From assembly GCA_963969495.1 (NCBI GenBank), contig OZ018322.1:158812848-158876847 (forward strand): a DNA stretch of 64,000 nucleotides, read 5' to 3'. The stretch comes from Ceratothoa steindachneri (Eukaryota; Arthropoda; Malacostraca; Isopoda; Cymothoidae). The notes below the pieces were generated by a model. The model ran no database searches. It was not told the origin of the DNA and was given only the letters and a program-made list of their open reading frames with translations. The position numbers and the translations under genes are program-made. Shown one piece after another: positions 12,201-24,110 of the stretch (position 1 is its first letter; the number at the start of each line of letters is the position of its first letter).

Positions 12201-14586
12201 GTTTCGCTAACCAACTAATACTCCTTCAGGATTTTAAACCCGTTCTTTCATATCGAATCATTTTAGTCTTTAAATTGCATAAAAAATCCTTAACACAAGC
12301 ACTGTGATAATTTATGTTCATAACATTTATGGACGAGGGTTAAGAGAAAGCCATGATTTTAAAATTTTAAGGGAAGTAATTCCCCGAGTGCAGTGTGAAT
12401 AATTCCTTAAACCAGAAGAGTGTCAATTACTGGAATATTCTTCCTGCTGATCCTATACTGTTGGCTACGATAAATAATTAAACGAACCAGCGTTACATAA
12501 AAGAGTAATGATTAATGTAGAAGAATAAAACTTCTCATAGGAAAAAAGGAATATTTTTCTACTTGGGAACCAAACGCCCTAGATAATGGGCAGCATAGTC
12601 CAGCAAGTAACAAAACTGTAAACGATTTGGAATATTCTAGATTTGTTGTGAAATATACTCAAATCACAAAAAAATGAGCGTATTAATGTTAAATGTACGT
12701 TTACCTTCCAATAATTTGAAAGTAACGGTCCATACATATGAAAATTCCGTTCACCAAAATAATTTACCTAGTGTTTTCCTCAAGTTTCGGAATTGGATTA
12801 GTGTCTCTTGTAACAGACATGGCATTTATTTAACATCGCTATATTCTCTCTTTTGGAAATCTTTAATATGGCTCAAAGATTTAAAATTTTAAAGTTTTCC
12901 AAATGATTTCCATCATATATTTAACCAAGGGTGGCACATGACCATAAGTTTATCGATACTCAGGGGAAGAGTGAGTCAATTGAACATTAGATTCATCCAA
13001 CTAATCTGAGCATTATGATAATTATTATTGGAATATTTGTGAAGCTCTGAGTCATAAGCTATTTAATCTTATAATATTTGAATGAACAAAGCGGTATTTG
13101 GAATTTCTTTTCATTTAATTAATTTTAAAATTTATTGTTTTTCTTTATTTCTTTAGAATATGTAGTTGTGTTGTACTATTTTGGTATATATTTAACACTA
13201 AGGTATTGAATTTATTTCTAAAAATGGATTAACTGGCTAGGTACCTTAAAGCTTGATTCTTGCTACCTATTTCTGGAGCAAAAAAAAATGCATCCTATAG
13301 ACTCTTCCGTTTTCTTTAATTATCTTTAATACAACTTCTTTGGTATTTCTAAATATTTAGTTTAAGAGTCCTCAATATCTTGAGCTTATTATACTTAAGT
13401 GGAGCAGTTAGGGTTGGGATAAGTGAATAGTAGGGATCGGGACTGTAAAAAACTTTAGTGGTCCTAATTTCTCATATAATTTGACTTACGTATTTTCAAA
13501 TAATGTGTTTCGGGGAGTTGTATTAAAGTCTCATTGAACTGAAAGTTCATTAAATTCTTATTTTCTACAAATGCGGCAATATTTTATGGGTCAGTAATTA
13601 GTAAAGTTTTTGGTTGTTTGTTAATATATATTACCACCATTAAAGGGCTGTGTGAAGGAATAGTTTCTTACTTAAGGTCAAATTTGGAGATAGCAATTGG
13701 TCATTCAGTCGCTTTGAAAAGGGACTACCCTGGTTTGTGATATTGACTTTCCTATTTAAGCTTTTAATGAAAACACTCATCAGTATTTTAATATTTTTTT
13801 CCAAAGTTAACTTTTTAACAGTTTTCCATGCCAAATTCAGTAATGTAATTCATTTCTCTCATTCTGGTGTAATTTTTAATGTGCTTGATTTAAAATGAAT
13901 ACTGGGATGTCTTAATTAATGTTACTAACCGGTTTTTTATAATAACTTATGACGGGTAGCTCAAAAATAAACTCTTTTCTAATTTTAGAAGTCTATTGCA
14001 AGTGCAATAAATCCAAAGTGTAAGAATTACCTTGCCACTCTTCCATACATCTTTGGAAGGGTGACTCTTCCCCATCGTCAAGCAAGAATTGTAGCTTTTG
14101 TGAAGAGGATGTGTCACGCTTAGTTCTTAGTGAATCTAGGTAAATAAGATAATTAATTCGCCAATTATAAATGTTTCAACAGGTGTAGAAATCATACATA
14201 ACAAGTGAAACAATAAAAAAAATACATACCATTTGGTATTCCTATGGTGTAGAGGGAAGGGAAAGTTCTTACCACATACTGATATTACTAAATGACAAAT
14301 TCAAAGGGCATCATTAGCAAAAAAAAGCATCATGTTTACTAGCCAGACTTTACATCAGCCACAAAACCAGTATGGCACAAGTGCTACTCTTACTGAAACT
14401 TGGGTTAAAATATGATAGTCGATTTACTGCTTCGATCGAAGCAGAAAAGTTTGATCTATTCGAGACCGTAGAAGAAAACGTACCGATACCACCAAACCAA
14501 GCAGATCTAAGTGAACGGACGTGAGACTTGAACCTGTCTAAGGAGTCTCACCTGGTATTGATGTTCGTATCTTGGTGACAAACGCC
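9233..14586. other. 5.4 kb with no recognisable gene
   Basis: Long AT-rich interval. ORFs of 60-72 codons (for example 10639-10821, 12674-12892, 13640-13834) have no recognisable motifs and are the length expected by chance. I see no repeats longer than simple A/T runs. Confidence 0.5.
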
Positions 14587-15105
14587 TGTGTAAAAGAATA
14601 AGTGTGAAGGTCGAACTCGTGTCCTCCTATAACAACGTGGTCTCGAGATTGCCGCATGGAGCGTGGCGAGAGCGGCTGATCTAAGGCGAGGATGCGGTCC
14701 ACGCCGTTTTATTGCACCCCAGCTACATTTACTTAGGGGCACGTTTTTCTTGGCTCGCATGCCCTATCAGCGAGTCTCCTGTCCTCCAGCATAGATCAAA
14801 GCTCTTGGAACATTCTAATCCAACTTAACCCCGTTCCCTGAAGGAATCACTGCCTTCCGCCAAGATCGTGCGAGTCGTGGAGACTCTTACCAGGCAATTC
14901 CAACCTGTGGTAAAACGTCTAAATAAATTCGTGACTTTATTCAGCGTCTAGAACTGTAGCACTGTAATCCTGTAGTACCATAGCACTGGAAAACATCAGC
15001 CTGGCTCAGCATTGTGCCGCCTAACATCGCTTACGAGCGATCGGAATCACCGGTCATTTCGATTTGAGGACGAAGGCTAAATCAACATCCGCGAACTCTG
15101 CCATT
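14587..15105 (+). repeat. 5' LTR of element B
   Basis: It starts TGTGTAAAAG and is homologous to 16552-17079. Shared landmarks include GCATGGAGCGTGGC, the CGCATGCC block and the tail GAGGACGAAGG.TAAATC. The copies differ by many substitutions and small indels, so the insertion is old. It runs directly into integrase coding sequence at about 15105, so the true LTR end, primer site and gag are deleted. Confidence 0.7.
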
Positions 15106-15336
15106 TCCCCCTCGCATTTCCCCCTCTTGCATTTTCCCCTGTTTCTAAAAATTACCCACGATAGTAGGTTTTCTGGCCATTTAAGCCATAATAAGATTGC
15201 TCAAAGGACTTTTCCATATTTATACAGACCAGAAGCTACAGGTGACATTTCTTAATACTGCCAATCCTGTAATATCTGCAGTAAACCAAGGCAAAAGGGC
15301 TTGTTGAAGCTGATCCCCTTCAGAAGGGACCGATCA
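15106..15336 (+). pseudogene. integrase N-terminal zinc-finger remnant (element B)
   Basis: Retroviral-type integrases join element ends to host DNA. The first domain is an HHCC zinc finger. The plus strand here reads FLKITHDSRFSGHLSHNK, then PYLYRPEATGDIS, a stop, YCQSCNIC, and after a frame change ADPLQKGPII. That is the usual His-His, YxWP-like, CxxC and PLQ layout. The same block in element C reads YYWPAAADDI, SCDIC, APLQKEPII. It stops abruptly and is followed within a few bases by RT thumb sequence, so a deletion removed the integrase core and the N-terminal RT domains. Confidence 0.7.
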
Positions 15337-15337
15337 T

Positions 15338-15990
15338 ATTTTAGCCCTAAGAAGACAAGTTCCGGGCGATAGCTGATATGCCCTTCCCGGTCACAAAGAA
15401 ACAGCTTCGTTCTTTCATGGGGTCTGCCTGATTGTATAGGAGGTTCGTCCCCAATTTCGCGTCATTGGCCGCTTCTATATGTGAACTGCTGAAGAAGAAA
15501 TCCCCAAATCCTATCGTCTGGAATTTGAGGGCTATTGCTCATTTCCCTAAAGTTACAGAGGAAATTGCCATCTGTCCCATCCTCAGATTGCCTGACCTCT
15601 GTAGGCCCTTCCGGATACGGACGGATGTGAGCAACAAGGGCATCGGTTTTGTCCTTCTGCAGTACGAAGACGATGGTGAGAGTCATCCTATGTCCTATGC
15701 GAGTGGCAAATTACTCCCATGTAAGAGGAATTATGCAGTGATAGAAAAGGAAGTTCAGGTCTCATTGGGAGGGTTTGAAGGTTTAAAATGTACCTGGTAT
15801 ATCGAGGATTTGTTACTAAGAGCGATCATCGCCCGCTGGCATACCTCCATAACATTAACCATCATAAGGGCCGAGTAATGAGATGGATCCTATTATTGCA
15901 GGAATTTCAGTATCGTATCTTGTATATTTAAGGGTGGCACAATTGTATCGCCGATACCCTTAGCCGTAATCCTTTAGGCGACGCCTGCTA
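15338..15990 (+). pseudogene. RT thumb plus RNase H remnant (element B)
   Basis: The sequence reads EDKFRAIADMPFPVTKKQL then RSFMGSA, a stop, YRRFVPNFA, the Ty3/gypsy RT thumb/connection. RNase H follows: FRIRTDVSNKGIGFVL (first catalytic Asp), SYASGKLLPCKRNYAVIEKE (catalytic Glu), then DHRPLAYL- and ADTLSRN-like blocks in shifted frames, ending at a stop near 15990. The equivalent thumb in element A is NKVKAIADMPLPITTKQL. No integrase follows RNase H; the 3' LTR comes 560 bp later. A 148-codon open frame (15432-15878) carries most of it. Confidence 0.8.
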
Positions 15991-16551
15991 AATTGCAATT
16001 ACAATTGCTCCATTGCTATTTGTTTATTTTGTATATAATGTAACCGACAGATAGATATATGTTAAAGGAGGATTATTTTCTGTGTATTTAGGTGTTTTGG
16101 TGGAATGCGTACCTCTAGAACGTACAGCGCCCTTTGTATTTATAAAATTATTATTTTGAATTCTATTCCAGCACACCTATGTGTATATATGTACCACCGT
16201 AATCGCCCCCTGTGATTTGTGTATGATGTATCTTTGAATATCCATTAAATTCATATTTTCTTTGCTTTGTGTAGCTTCGTGTACAAATACCCTTTTCATT
16301 TTTGTTAATTATGTTCGCTCTCAGCGTATACCTGTAATAAATAATTTCCTTTACCGTTCCGATGTACATGCAGTCAGTTGGAATTATCTTATACACCTGC
16401 GTGGCCAGGTCAGTAATTTCATTTGCTTATCTCCCCCCCCTCCTGTTTGACTGCTCACGTAGGAGACTCTGGTTCCCCCAAGTCATCGATGATAGAGCTT
16501 GACACATTTCTCCCATAATCTGAAATTGACATCCTCTAGGATAGAAGGAGA
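15991..16551 (+). other. 3' untranslated region and polypurine tract of element B
   Basis: There is no coding sequence between the RNase H stop and the 3' LTR. The last bases (gatagaaggaga) are purine-only apart from one T and abut the LTR start TGTAGAAG. Confidence 0.5.
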
Positions 16552-17079
16552 TGTAGAAGAATTTGGTCAAAGGGTAACCCTCGTGCCTTTCTGTAGACAC
16601 CTGGTCTGGAGATCGCTGCATGGAGCGTGGCAAAAGAGGCTGATCTACGGCGAGTATACCGTCTTCACCGCTTTCTTTCAACCCAGCTTCATTTACTCAG
16701 GGACATGTTTTCCTCGTCTCGCATGCCTTTCCAGTCAGACACCTTCCCTCAGCCATGGATGAAAGCACTTCGAACATTCTAAGCCAAATTTATATCGGTT
16801 CCCCGGAGGAGACTCTGCTTTCCACCAAGATTGCGCGAGTCGCGGAGACTCTCGCCAGGCAAGTCCCGACACCGGCAAAGTGTCTATAATCCCCCGACTT
16901 GGTTCACCGTGTAGCACTGTAACACTGTAGCACTGTAGCACCGGAACGTAGCAGAAAGGCTCGGCACTGTTCCGCCTAACACCGTGTATGAGCAAATGAC
17001 ACGCTCACCCATCGCGTTGAGAGACAGCGGCGATTTCGATTCGAGGACGAAGGTTAAATCGACATTCGTTAACTCTGCT
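16552..17079 (+). repeat. 3' LTR of element B
   Basis: It is homologous to the 5' LTR from its first bases to AACTCTGC near 17079, where the match ends because the 5' copy is truncated. The LTR may continue beyond this point toward the (TA)n at 17670. A short run of 9-bp repeats (tgtagcactg / taacactg) lies near 16910-16940. Confidence 0.7.
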
Positions 17080-17661
17080 TTAGTCATTTAGCGAGTTTTT
17101 GACAAGGAACTTTATCTCAGAACGCCAAACTACGTGTACTATTTCATCCGCTACGTGAGGTAACGAAGCTTCCTCATCGCAGTCATCGTATCCCGACTCG
17201 CCCTTTATTTCATCGAATACGTAAGCAGTTACAGTGTTGAGGACTACAGATTATTCTATAATCTGGTCCCCAAACCGCTCATCCTTTGTGTCAGCCTCGA
17301 ATTAATATTCCCTTTTAATCACGGACCAGAACCCGACCACTAATCTCATATTTATCCCTGACGACATTTAATTTCACATGTCCGATCATTCCCTTTAAAC
17401 TCTGTACCTGTATACATTTCAAATTGATTTATTTCTGGGTAAAGGTATATTTTTGTCATCGTCTTTTTCTTGCAACCCTGAACTAATACCAGATACATGT
17501 CAATCTTTAACCAACTTAACTTGCACTCTGAATTATTTGTTTTGAAGAACCCCGCAATTAAAAAAGTAAACCATTGCCACTGAATTCTTAACTATTCCCC
17601 GTTCACGAACCGGTTAGGTCGACACTCAAACCAACTTCGACCAAACCCCTGAAATGCATCA

Positions 17662-17669
<8 letters not shown>
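17080..17669. other. unassigned, possibly the rest of LTR B
   Basis: No coding sequence. It is less AT-rich at first than the surroundings, consistent with LTR or leader sequence lost from the 5' copy. Confidence 0.35.
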
Positions 17670-17730
<61 letters not shown>

Positions 17731-17757
17731 TCATATATATATAGAGAGAGAGAGACA
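17670..17757. repeat. (TA)n followed by (GA)n microsatellite
   Basis: Uninterrupted TA repeats to 17727, a short spacer, then GA repeats at about 17744-17757. Confidence 0.95.
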
Positions 17758-19206
17758 GAGTCCGGCCATTCCACGACAGTCTGTTTGCTCTATAGGCAAC
17801 AGTTGTATTGCATGAAATCCGCTAGGATGAGTTCCAAAACCATTTCTCGTTTTGTGAGGCGTCTTCGCTTCTCTATTGCAACAAATTTTCTTACTTACCT
17901 AAGCGATTTGATTGATTTTAAAGTATTACGCCCCACAATGCAGACATTTTATCGACTTGTAGATTAAAATTCTTAAGGTGGTTATTTTGAATACTTAGTT
18001 TAAACTGGGTAAATTCGCAAAAACATAGAAAGCAGTATTCTATTTTTCACTAGAAGGACTATAAATGGTCGATCTCTTAAGATCTCCAGGTAGCTGGTTT
18101 CATTCTAGTACATGGAGTTGGGAACACGATGTATCCATGCTTCTACTCGGGGCGGAACAACCATGGAAACCACAACTACTTTGTCTGACGAGATTGGCCT
18201 TATCGACAATGATTGCAACGTGGCTCAAAATATTTATTTGCCTACCTGGTTGATCAACACAAAACTTTGTCATCACCACTACACATCTATCATGCTCACA
18301 GAAGAACATCGCGGAGGCGCTGGACAAAGAGCGTGGATGAGTCACTTTAAACCAAAGAAGTTTCCTATGACTAAGCAGGGAGAAACTGAAAGAGCGATGG
18401 GTATTTGATAGACCTCAGCAAAGACAGTTCATCAAAGTCGTTCACTTTGATCCAAATGAACATTCCGTTCGTTCTTTAATATTTTTGGGAAAAATTTCGA
18501 AGTCTGGACTATCCTAAAACTATGTATGAGCTGATGGAGAGTTTTATCTACCAGGTAATGCGGACCTCTCTGAAGAGGCCAATTCATTAGGGATTATTAT
18601 AGATTAATATAGTTCATAGAATATATAACTGTAAAGCCTCTATAGTGTATAGGGACTATGTTTTAGTAGGACTCATTAAGTACGAATAAAATAGAAAATA
18701 AACATAACTAGAAGGTACTTTATTTAAAATTTGACAAGAAAGAAAATAATCGATGCCATTTGTGCAACCAGCGTGAGAGACTGACTTAAGAACAACCCAA
18801 AATTACGAGACATTTAAAAAACACATTGTAGTGTAAACATTAAAATTTAATTTGTTTAATTTCATCGATCTAGGTTTGGAAATGCGGTTAGTTACTAATA
18901 TCTTTATTTTGAGGACAAGGCACTACAGTTTCAGGATTTCTTTCAGGCACAATAAGTTCCGTTTCTGCTATGTTTCCATAACCTTTGAGTATATCAAATA
19001 TACTTGTATGTATAACTTGCCTTAGTTTGATTGCGATCCTATTTCTAAATGATTTTTCATTTTAATTGTAAATATTAAACGATAGGGAACCCGATAGCGA
19101 ATTTGGTTTCTTCGGTATTGCAAATTAGACTTTTTAAATAGTCTTTAATTATATTCCTAAGATTGCAACTATTAATTTTAACTTCAATTCCTTAGCTTGA
19201 GGAAAG
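17758..19206. other. no recognisable gene
   Basis: Overlapping ORFs at 18065-18253 and 18112-18408 (62 and 98 codons) have no motif I recognise and do not resemble the neighbouring elements. The rest is AT-rich. Confidence 0.45.
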
Positions 19207-19239
19207 GTATATATATATTTATAAATATAAATATATATA

Positions 19240-19317
<78 letters not shown>

Positions 19318-19318
19318 C
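19207..19318. repeat. (TA)n microsatellite, interrupted
   Basis: About 110 bp of TA repeats with a few A/T interruptions near the start and TACATA variants at the end. Confidence 0.95.
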
Positions 19319-20025
19319 AGTGGCGGTTGGTAATTCTTAGCTTAGCTTCAATATAAAAGAAAATACTCCGTTTTCTCCTAATATCAGAGCTATACTATAT
19401 AAGAATATATTGACACATTTCCTCTTAAAAATGTTAGAGAAATTATTTAAAACAAACCTTCACCAGCGAGGACGATGCTCGTCGCCAAAGAGGCTAGAAG
19501 GAGTATTATTTGTTAATTTTTGGTATTTACTAATCGCAGCTTTCTATTTTGATTTTCTTATATTTTAATAATACAACGCTCTAAATAATTAGAAACATGT
19601 CCATTTTCTCTGATTGCAGAGCTATATTATATAACGAATAATTGATACAATTAATTTTTGGAAATTTTAGAGAACTTTTTGAAACAATTTTCCAGGGTAG
19701 GATAAATCTCCTCTCATACGGGGCATGAACCCATCTTGTTTGTAATTTTTTGTTATATGCTAACCACCATTTATTTCTGATTTTCGCATAGGGTAAAGGT
19801 TTTTCCCCAAAGTCAACGTCGGAAATAATCAGATTCATTTTTATTTTCTGTGATTAAAGGCATAAAATATAACGAATATATCACATATTTTCTTTTGGAG
19901 TTGATAGAGATGTCCATTTAAACTTTAGAACTTAGCATTTCCTAGAGAGGAGGATACGCGTATATCGATGGAGGTTTAAAGCAGTCTTGGCTGTTGATTT
20001 TTACTATGTACTAACCTCTCCGTCA

Positions 20026-20029
<4 letters not shown>
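19319..20029. repeat. decayed tandem array, three units of about 235 bp
   Basis: Matching landmarks recur: GAGCTATACTATATAAGAAT near 19388, GAGCTATATTATATAACGAA near 19619, and ATAAAATATAACGAATATAT near 19862. That gives spacings of about 231 and 241 bp. Each unit later has a TTAGAGA or TAGAGA block and ends in a TACTAAC-like block. The array begins AGTGGCGGTTGGTA and ends TACTAACCTCTCCGTCAC, weak inverted termini. It lies exactly between two (TA)n tracts. It has no coding capacity. Confidence 0.6.
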
Positions 20030-20074
<45 letters not shown>

Positions 20075-20086
20075 GAGAGAGAGAGA
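20029..20086. repeat. (TA)n plus (GA)n microsatellite
   Basis: TA repeats to about 20071, then GA repeats, the same TA-then-GA arrangement as at 17670-17757. Confidence 0.9.
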
Positions 20087-22565
20087 AAAGAATTAGGCGT
20101 TATGAATTCACAGAAACCTACATTATATTTTAAGGCTGAAATCTTTCGCAGGATATGATGCGCATTTTCTATGTCCAACTATCTGAGTTGCTGATCAACT
20201 TCTATACTTGATTATTTCAAACACCAACGATGTCACAGAAAACAAGTGCCTGTACCGAGTAAAACAATATCTGACTAACCAAATCTCTTTCATAAATAAT
20301 TCTTCGGAATAAGCTATAAGATCAAACTTCTTTATGTATTATGCTATATGTCTACAGTGTAACCCACTTTACATGTTACGGTAACAAATAAAGGCTTACT
20401 CACTTCGTAAAAGAAGTGAATTACCAAGTAATTTCGAAAAGTGATCAATCAATCCCCTTCCACAATATTCGAATGAAGAACAATCAGTGAATTACGCAAT
20501 AGCATATCTTCAGTAATATTCTATTGGTAAGCTCTTTCGCGATGAGGCCTACCTCCTCCTATATAACTCTTATTAAAACCTTATTTATTTTAGATAAAGA
20601 GGGACAATCTTAGAAAATCCTGTAGTCTACATAAACCGTAAAGAGTTGTATGAGGTTTTCATCCGTCAAGGCTAATTACACGTAGCTGTGCTCAAGTAAG
20701 ATCACACGCCTCTCGCCTATCATGCGCCCCCCTGATATGAAGTATTATACTACGTCTGATAGTACTTTACCCTAGAATGCCAGGCAGTCTGTCCTTACCG
20801 AAAGGATTCTGTTGTGCCTAGTTTATGTTCGCCTAGTCTACGTGCAATATCTAGCAACTAAGCATCCTGGGCACCACTGGCCATTGACAACACAACACAC
20901 ATATAAAAGCTAGATCTCTGAGTCAAATAAAGACAAGGAATGGGATCTCAGTTTAATTAAAATAACGAAGATTATCGATTGTTGCGATATAACGGCACGC
21001 GAAGGTAGATAAAGACATTGTTGGAGTTGGCTGAGTTGTGTAAGACTATTCTTTGAGCTATTGCTTTGATCTTCTCCACAAGCAGGCTGGTTTTGTGATT
21101 GAGGAATCACGAGACTCCACCTTTATATTATCAGATAATAATTCCTTTATAAATCTGTACTAGTTTTATTATAAGGGAAATATATTCCTATAATGCTTTA
21201 CACCTCCAGCAAGGTTATATTCTAGGAAAACTACTCCTTTTCTGTCTCTCTACATCTTATACTGACAAACGCTACTTGCTTCGTCTTTTTCCTGGTTTCA
21301 ACTTAAGTCGTTCGGAAATCTTTATAAAAACGAGCTTTGTGATAGCACTGATCGGGGAGTATCTGATGAATCCTTTAATGACAGCGTCTCGGGCGCATTA
21401 ACGTTTAATTATTACGTTGTTTTGTAATCAAGATAAGAATTATACGCCTGCAGTGACCAAGATACCTTAACCGGACTTGCTACATGTTGAACCTCAGCTG
21501 TAATTATTAGATAACTCTGAATTTACATGCACCGATTCGTGAAAGTCAGGCGCGAAAATAGGATAATTGAGTTTCAATATATTTTTCGTCAGGTCAATGA
21601 GTATGGTGGAAAGTTATCAGACACTTCCATATGGTCGCATTCTGAATAGGTAATCGATTATATGGGCTGTACGAATTTTTCCACCTACCTTTGTCTTTGA
21701 GAGAGCATTGGCATCGTTGAATGCAGTATGGCAGGCTTAACTGGACTGTGTGGAGTAATACTTTTATTCGCCTATTTGGCGAGTGACTGCAAGGGCATAA
21801 GTCAGAGTAATTAAAATTTTATCCTAGTACTAAGCTATACGAAAACTTTTAAAAATTAATAAAAAAATACAAAACAAAGAAAGCAAACCAAGGCAAAACA
21901 AGAAGGAAGCAGGTTCCTGCGCCGTGGAGTGTGTTTAGAGAAATAAGGTAAGGTGTGAGTCACTGGTGGACAAAGGAAAGCGTTGTTTACACCCCTCATT
22001 ATAAACATGGTCTTATGAAACCATTTTGTCCAGAGCATTTGATGAGAAATCTTCATTTTGAAATTACTTTCAAGACTTATTCGTTAAGCTGTCTAAAAAT
22101 TAGTCAAAAGCCGGTCTCTCTATCGACCAAAAATCTTGAATATCTTGAAGTGTAACAAATAAACCAGGTAGCTCATTATGAAGGAGGCAGCTTTTGAGAG
22201 CGTAATGAAAGGGGTTTGGTCATGCCTGTGTAAGCAAAAGTCCGAAAAAAATGTGGAGCTGGTTGCAAGCATGGTGAAAACTTAATTCTTAATTTGCTGC
22301 AGGATGTCTCCTTAATATTAGAACTCTTGTAGCTCATCTTGACGAATTCAAGAAGGGTTTGGAATAGTACGTAGAGGTGTAAAATTATTACTTCTACCAG
22401 AATGAACTGGGATATGAACGCCGCTACTAAGAAGCGTATAAACAGAATATGATAGAGGAGCAAATTTAGGTGATGATTGTCAGGAAGAGAGGTTAATAAG
22501 CCCATGAGGACGACAAGCCATGAGATAATGCACGAGGTGTTTGCAATCTTTTCAAATTGAATATA
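20087..22565. other. no recognisable gene; possible solo LTR inside
   Basis: Around 20735-21120 a pyrimidine-rich run followed by TGATATGAAG, a TATAAAAG box near 20901 and an AATAAAG signal near 20928 look like LTR promoter and poly(A) signals, but no second copy is present to prove it. A minus-strand ORF of 109 codons (22176-22505) has no recognisable motif. Confidence 0.3.
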
Positions 22566-22820
22566 TCGTATATCTATTGTAATTTTTAAAGATTATTTGT
22601 TACTCTCAGCTTCATAGCCCCAAAGCCCCGCAGCCTTCTTTATTATACTAACGGCTCATTGCACTCGATTCTCTAGATAAATCCTTACACGCACTCGATT
22701 GGGTACCCTATTGCTTTTTCTCGCCCCTCGCTTCGAGAAGAGTGAAGATCACTCAATTGAACTTAACCGCCCATTTCGTTTAAATATAATATACATATAT
22801 ACCTGTCATTCTACGAATAA

Positions 22821-22862
<42 letters not shown>
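22566..22862 (+). repeat. truncated 5' LTR of element C with (TA)n
   Basis: It matches 25988-26230 over about 230 bp and then runs into (TA)n at 22824-22862, as the 3' copy does at 26229. The upstream part of the LTR is missing. Confidence 0.65.
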
Positions 22863-22867
<5 letters not shown>

Positions 22868-23271
22868 ACTTGTGTCAGATTATAAGGTTTCTTTTAGAGG
22901 TCATTTAAAGGTTTTCATTTCTTTTTTTTAATATAGTTGCAAGGCTGAAGGCCTTTAACATTTTAATCTTCTCTTTGCTCCTTGCAAACCATTTTCTTTG
23001 TCTATCCATTTTATATTTTCCGTTTATGGTTATTGTGTGTAATTTTCTGAGACTGTGCAGCTTATTTATTTCCGCACGGAATTTGGGAATTTTATCTTTT
23101 CAGAACGTGAAAGGCTCAGTAAGTACTGTTCTTTGTGTTATTTGAGCAGAGGTAAAAGCTCTCGCCTCAAGTTTAGTGAAGCACTGATTTCCAAGTGCTT
23201 ATACAGGAAATTATAATCGTGTCGGCGTCCGTAATTTTGTGGGAGTGAGGGGTCAAGTTCGATAATACGCG
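22863..23271 (+). other. leader region of element C
   Basis: Non-coding, between the 5' LTR and gag. No primer-binding site could be matched by eye. Confidence 0.35.
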
Positions 23272-24110
23272 ATAACATTTCTTTGTTCGCCCTTTTCCAA
23301 TCGCAAGGCGAATCCCTTCAACCAACCGGCAAGGATTTTCTGGCATACATACAAGAGAAAGAGAGATTCGAGAGAGCGGAAAAGATAGTTACAGAAGAGA
23401 AAAAGAGAGAGAACGAGGAGAGCAAGAGAGTGAGCGAGAGATAGATATAAGAGAAAGAAGAAAGAAGAAAGAAAAGAATCCGCCAAAATGAATTTGAGAG
23501 CAGTGCAGCGAGAATCGAGACGCTCTTCATCAACCCGCCAAATGACGTCCCGCAAACCGTGTCTGTGAAGCTCCCAGTGTACAAGGAAGGTGAAGATTTT
23601 TGGTCTCACTTAATGCATTTCGAAAAATATTCTATGTTGACAACAAAGATATCGAAGCAGACTGATTCGCCAAACTCCTGGTTGCTAAGTTCCCGGCTCT
23701 GAGATATTTTCATATTAATCCCATCGGAGACGACAATCGATTGTACGACGTTGAAATTGGAACTAATATGACCCAGGATTTTTACCGTGATAAATTTTGC
23801 CATGCCCTTATTGAACCTAATTAAACCTTTGGTCAGTTGGAGTATACGCTTCAGAGGCACTTGAATTTCTGGTTTGATTCGTCTAAAGTCCCCAAGATTA
23901 TGAAAACTTGTCTACTTCATGCGGAAGGACGAGCTTTTGGCTTCGCTCTATTTCAACATTAGATCGTTTATCAAGGCCGGAGGTGTTCCACTTTCAAAGA
24001 ATGCATAAAAAATGCTGATGTATTCGCAACGAGCCATAACTGCAACCATAAGGGAGAAAGAAAGACTGAATCGTCGTCCCTTGATACTAAAGGGCCAACC
24101 AAGAATTTCC
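23272..24110 (+). pseudogene. gag pseudogene of element C (coiled coil plus SCAN-like capsid)
   Basis: Gag proteins form the particle that packages element RNA. The frame begins SLFALFQSQGESLQPTGKDF, parallel to QGESLGLSGKEL of element A, then a long Arg/Glu/Lys stretch (coiled coil, purine-rich DNA). VSVKLPVYKEGEDFWSHLMH follows, then the capsid TQDFYRDKFCHAL, TFGQLEYTLQRHLNFWF, and CSTFKECIKNADVFATSHN. The capsid resembles SCAN-type domains (DFYR....F..LQ...W). Frameshifts and stops (for example after HALIEPN) break it. The opposite-strand ORFs at 23253-23609 are shadows of the purine-rich part. Confidence 0.75.

Larger units (their letters stand above)
14587..17079 (+). mobile_element. LTR element B (Gmr1-like), strongly deleted
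   Basis: Two direct repeats of about 520 bp (14587-15105 and 16552-17079) flank a short pol remnant. Between them, in order, lie an integrase zinc-finger remnant, the RT thumb/connection and RNase H. Gag, protease, most of the integrase and the RT fingers and palm are gone. A purine-rich tract (gatagaaggaga, ending 16551) directly precedes the 3' LTR, as a polypurine tract should. Integrase upstream of RT is the Gmr1-type order and not that of ordinary Ty3/gypsy elements. The outer LTR ends are defined only by where the two copies stop matching. Confidence 0.75.

Noticed and set aside
23253..23609. Minus-strand ORFs of 118 and 88 codons, Leu/Ser/Phe-rich, resembling membrane proteins
   Set aside because: They lie opposite the purine-rich Arg/Glu/Lys coiled coil of element C gag on the plus strand. 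The hydrophobic pattern is the antisense shadow. The same applies to 48895-49164 opposite element A gag.
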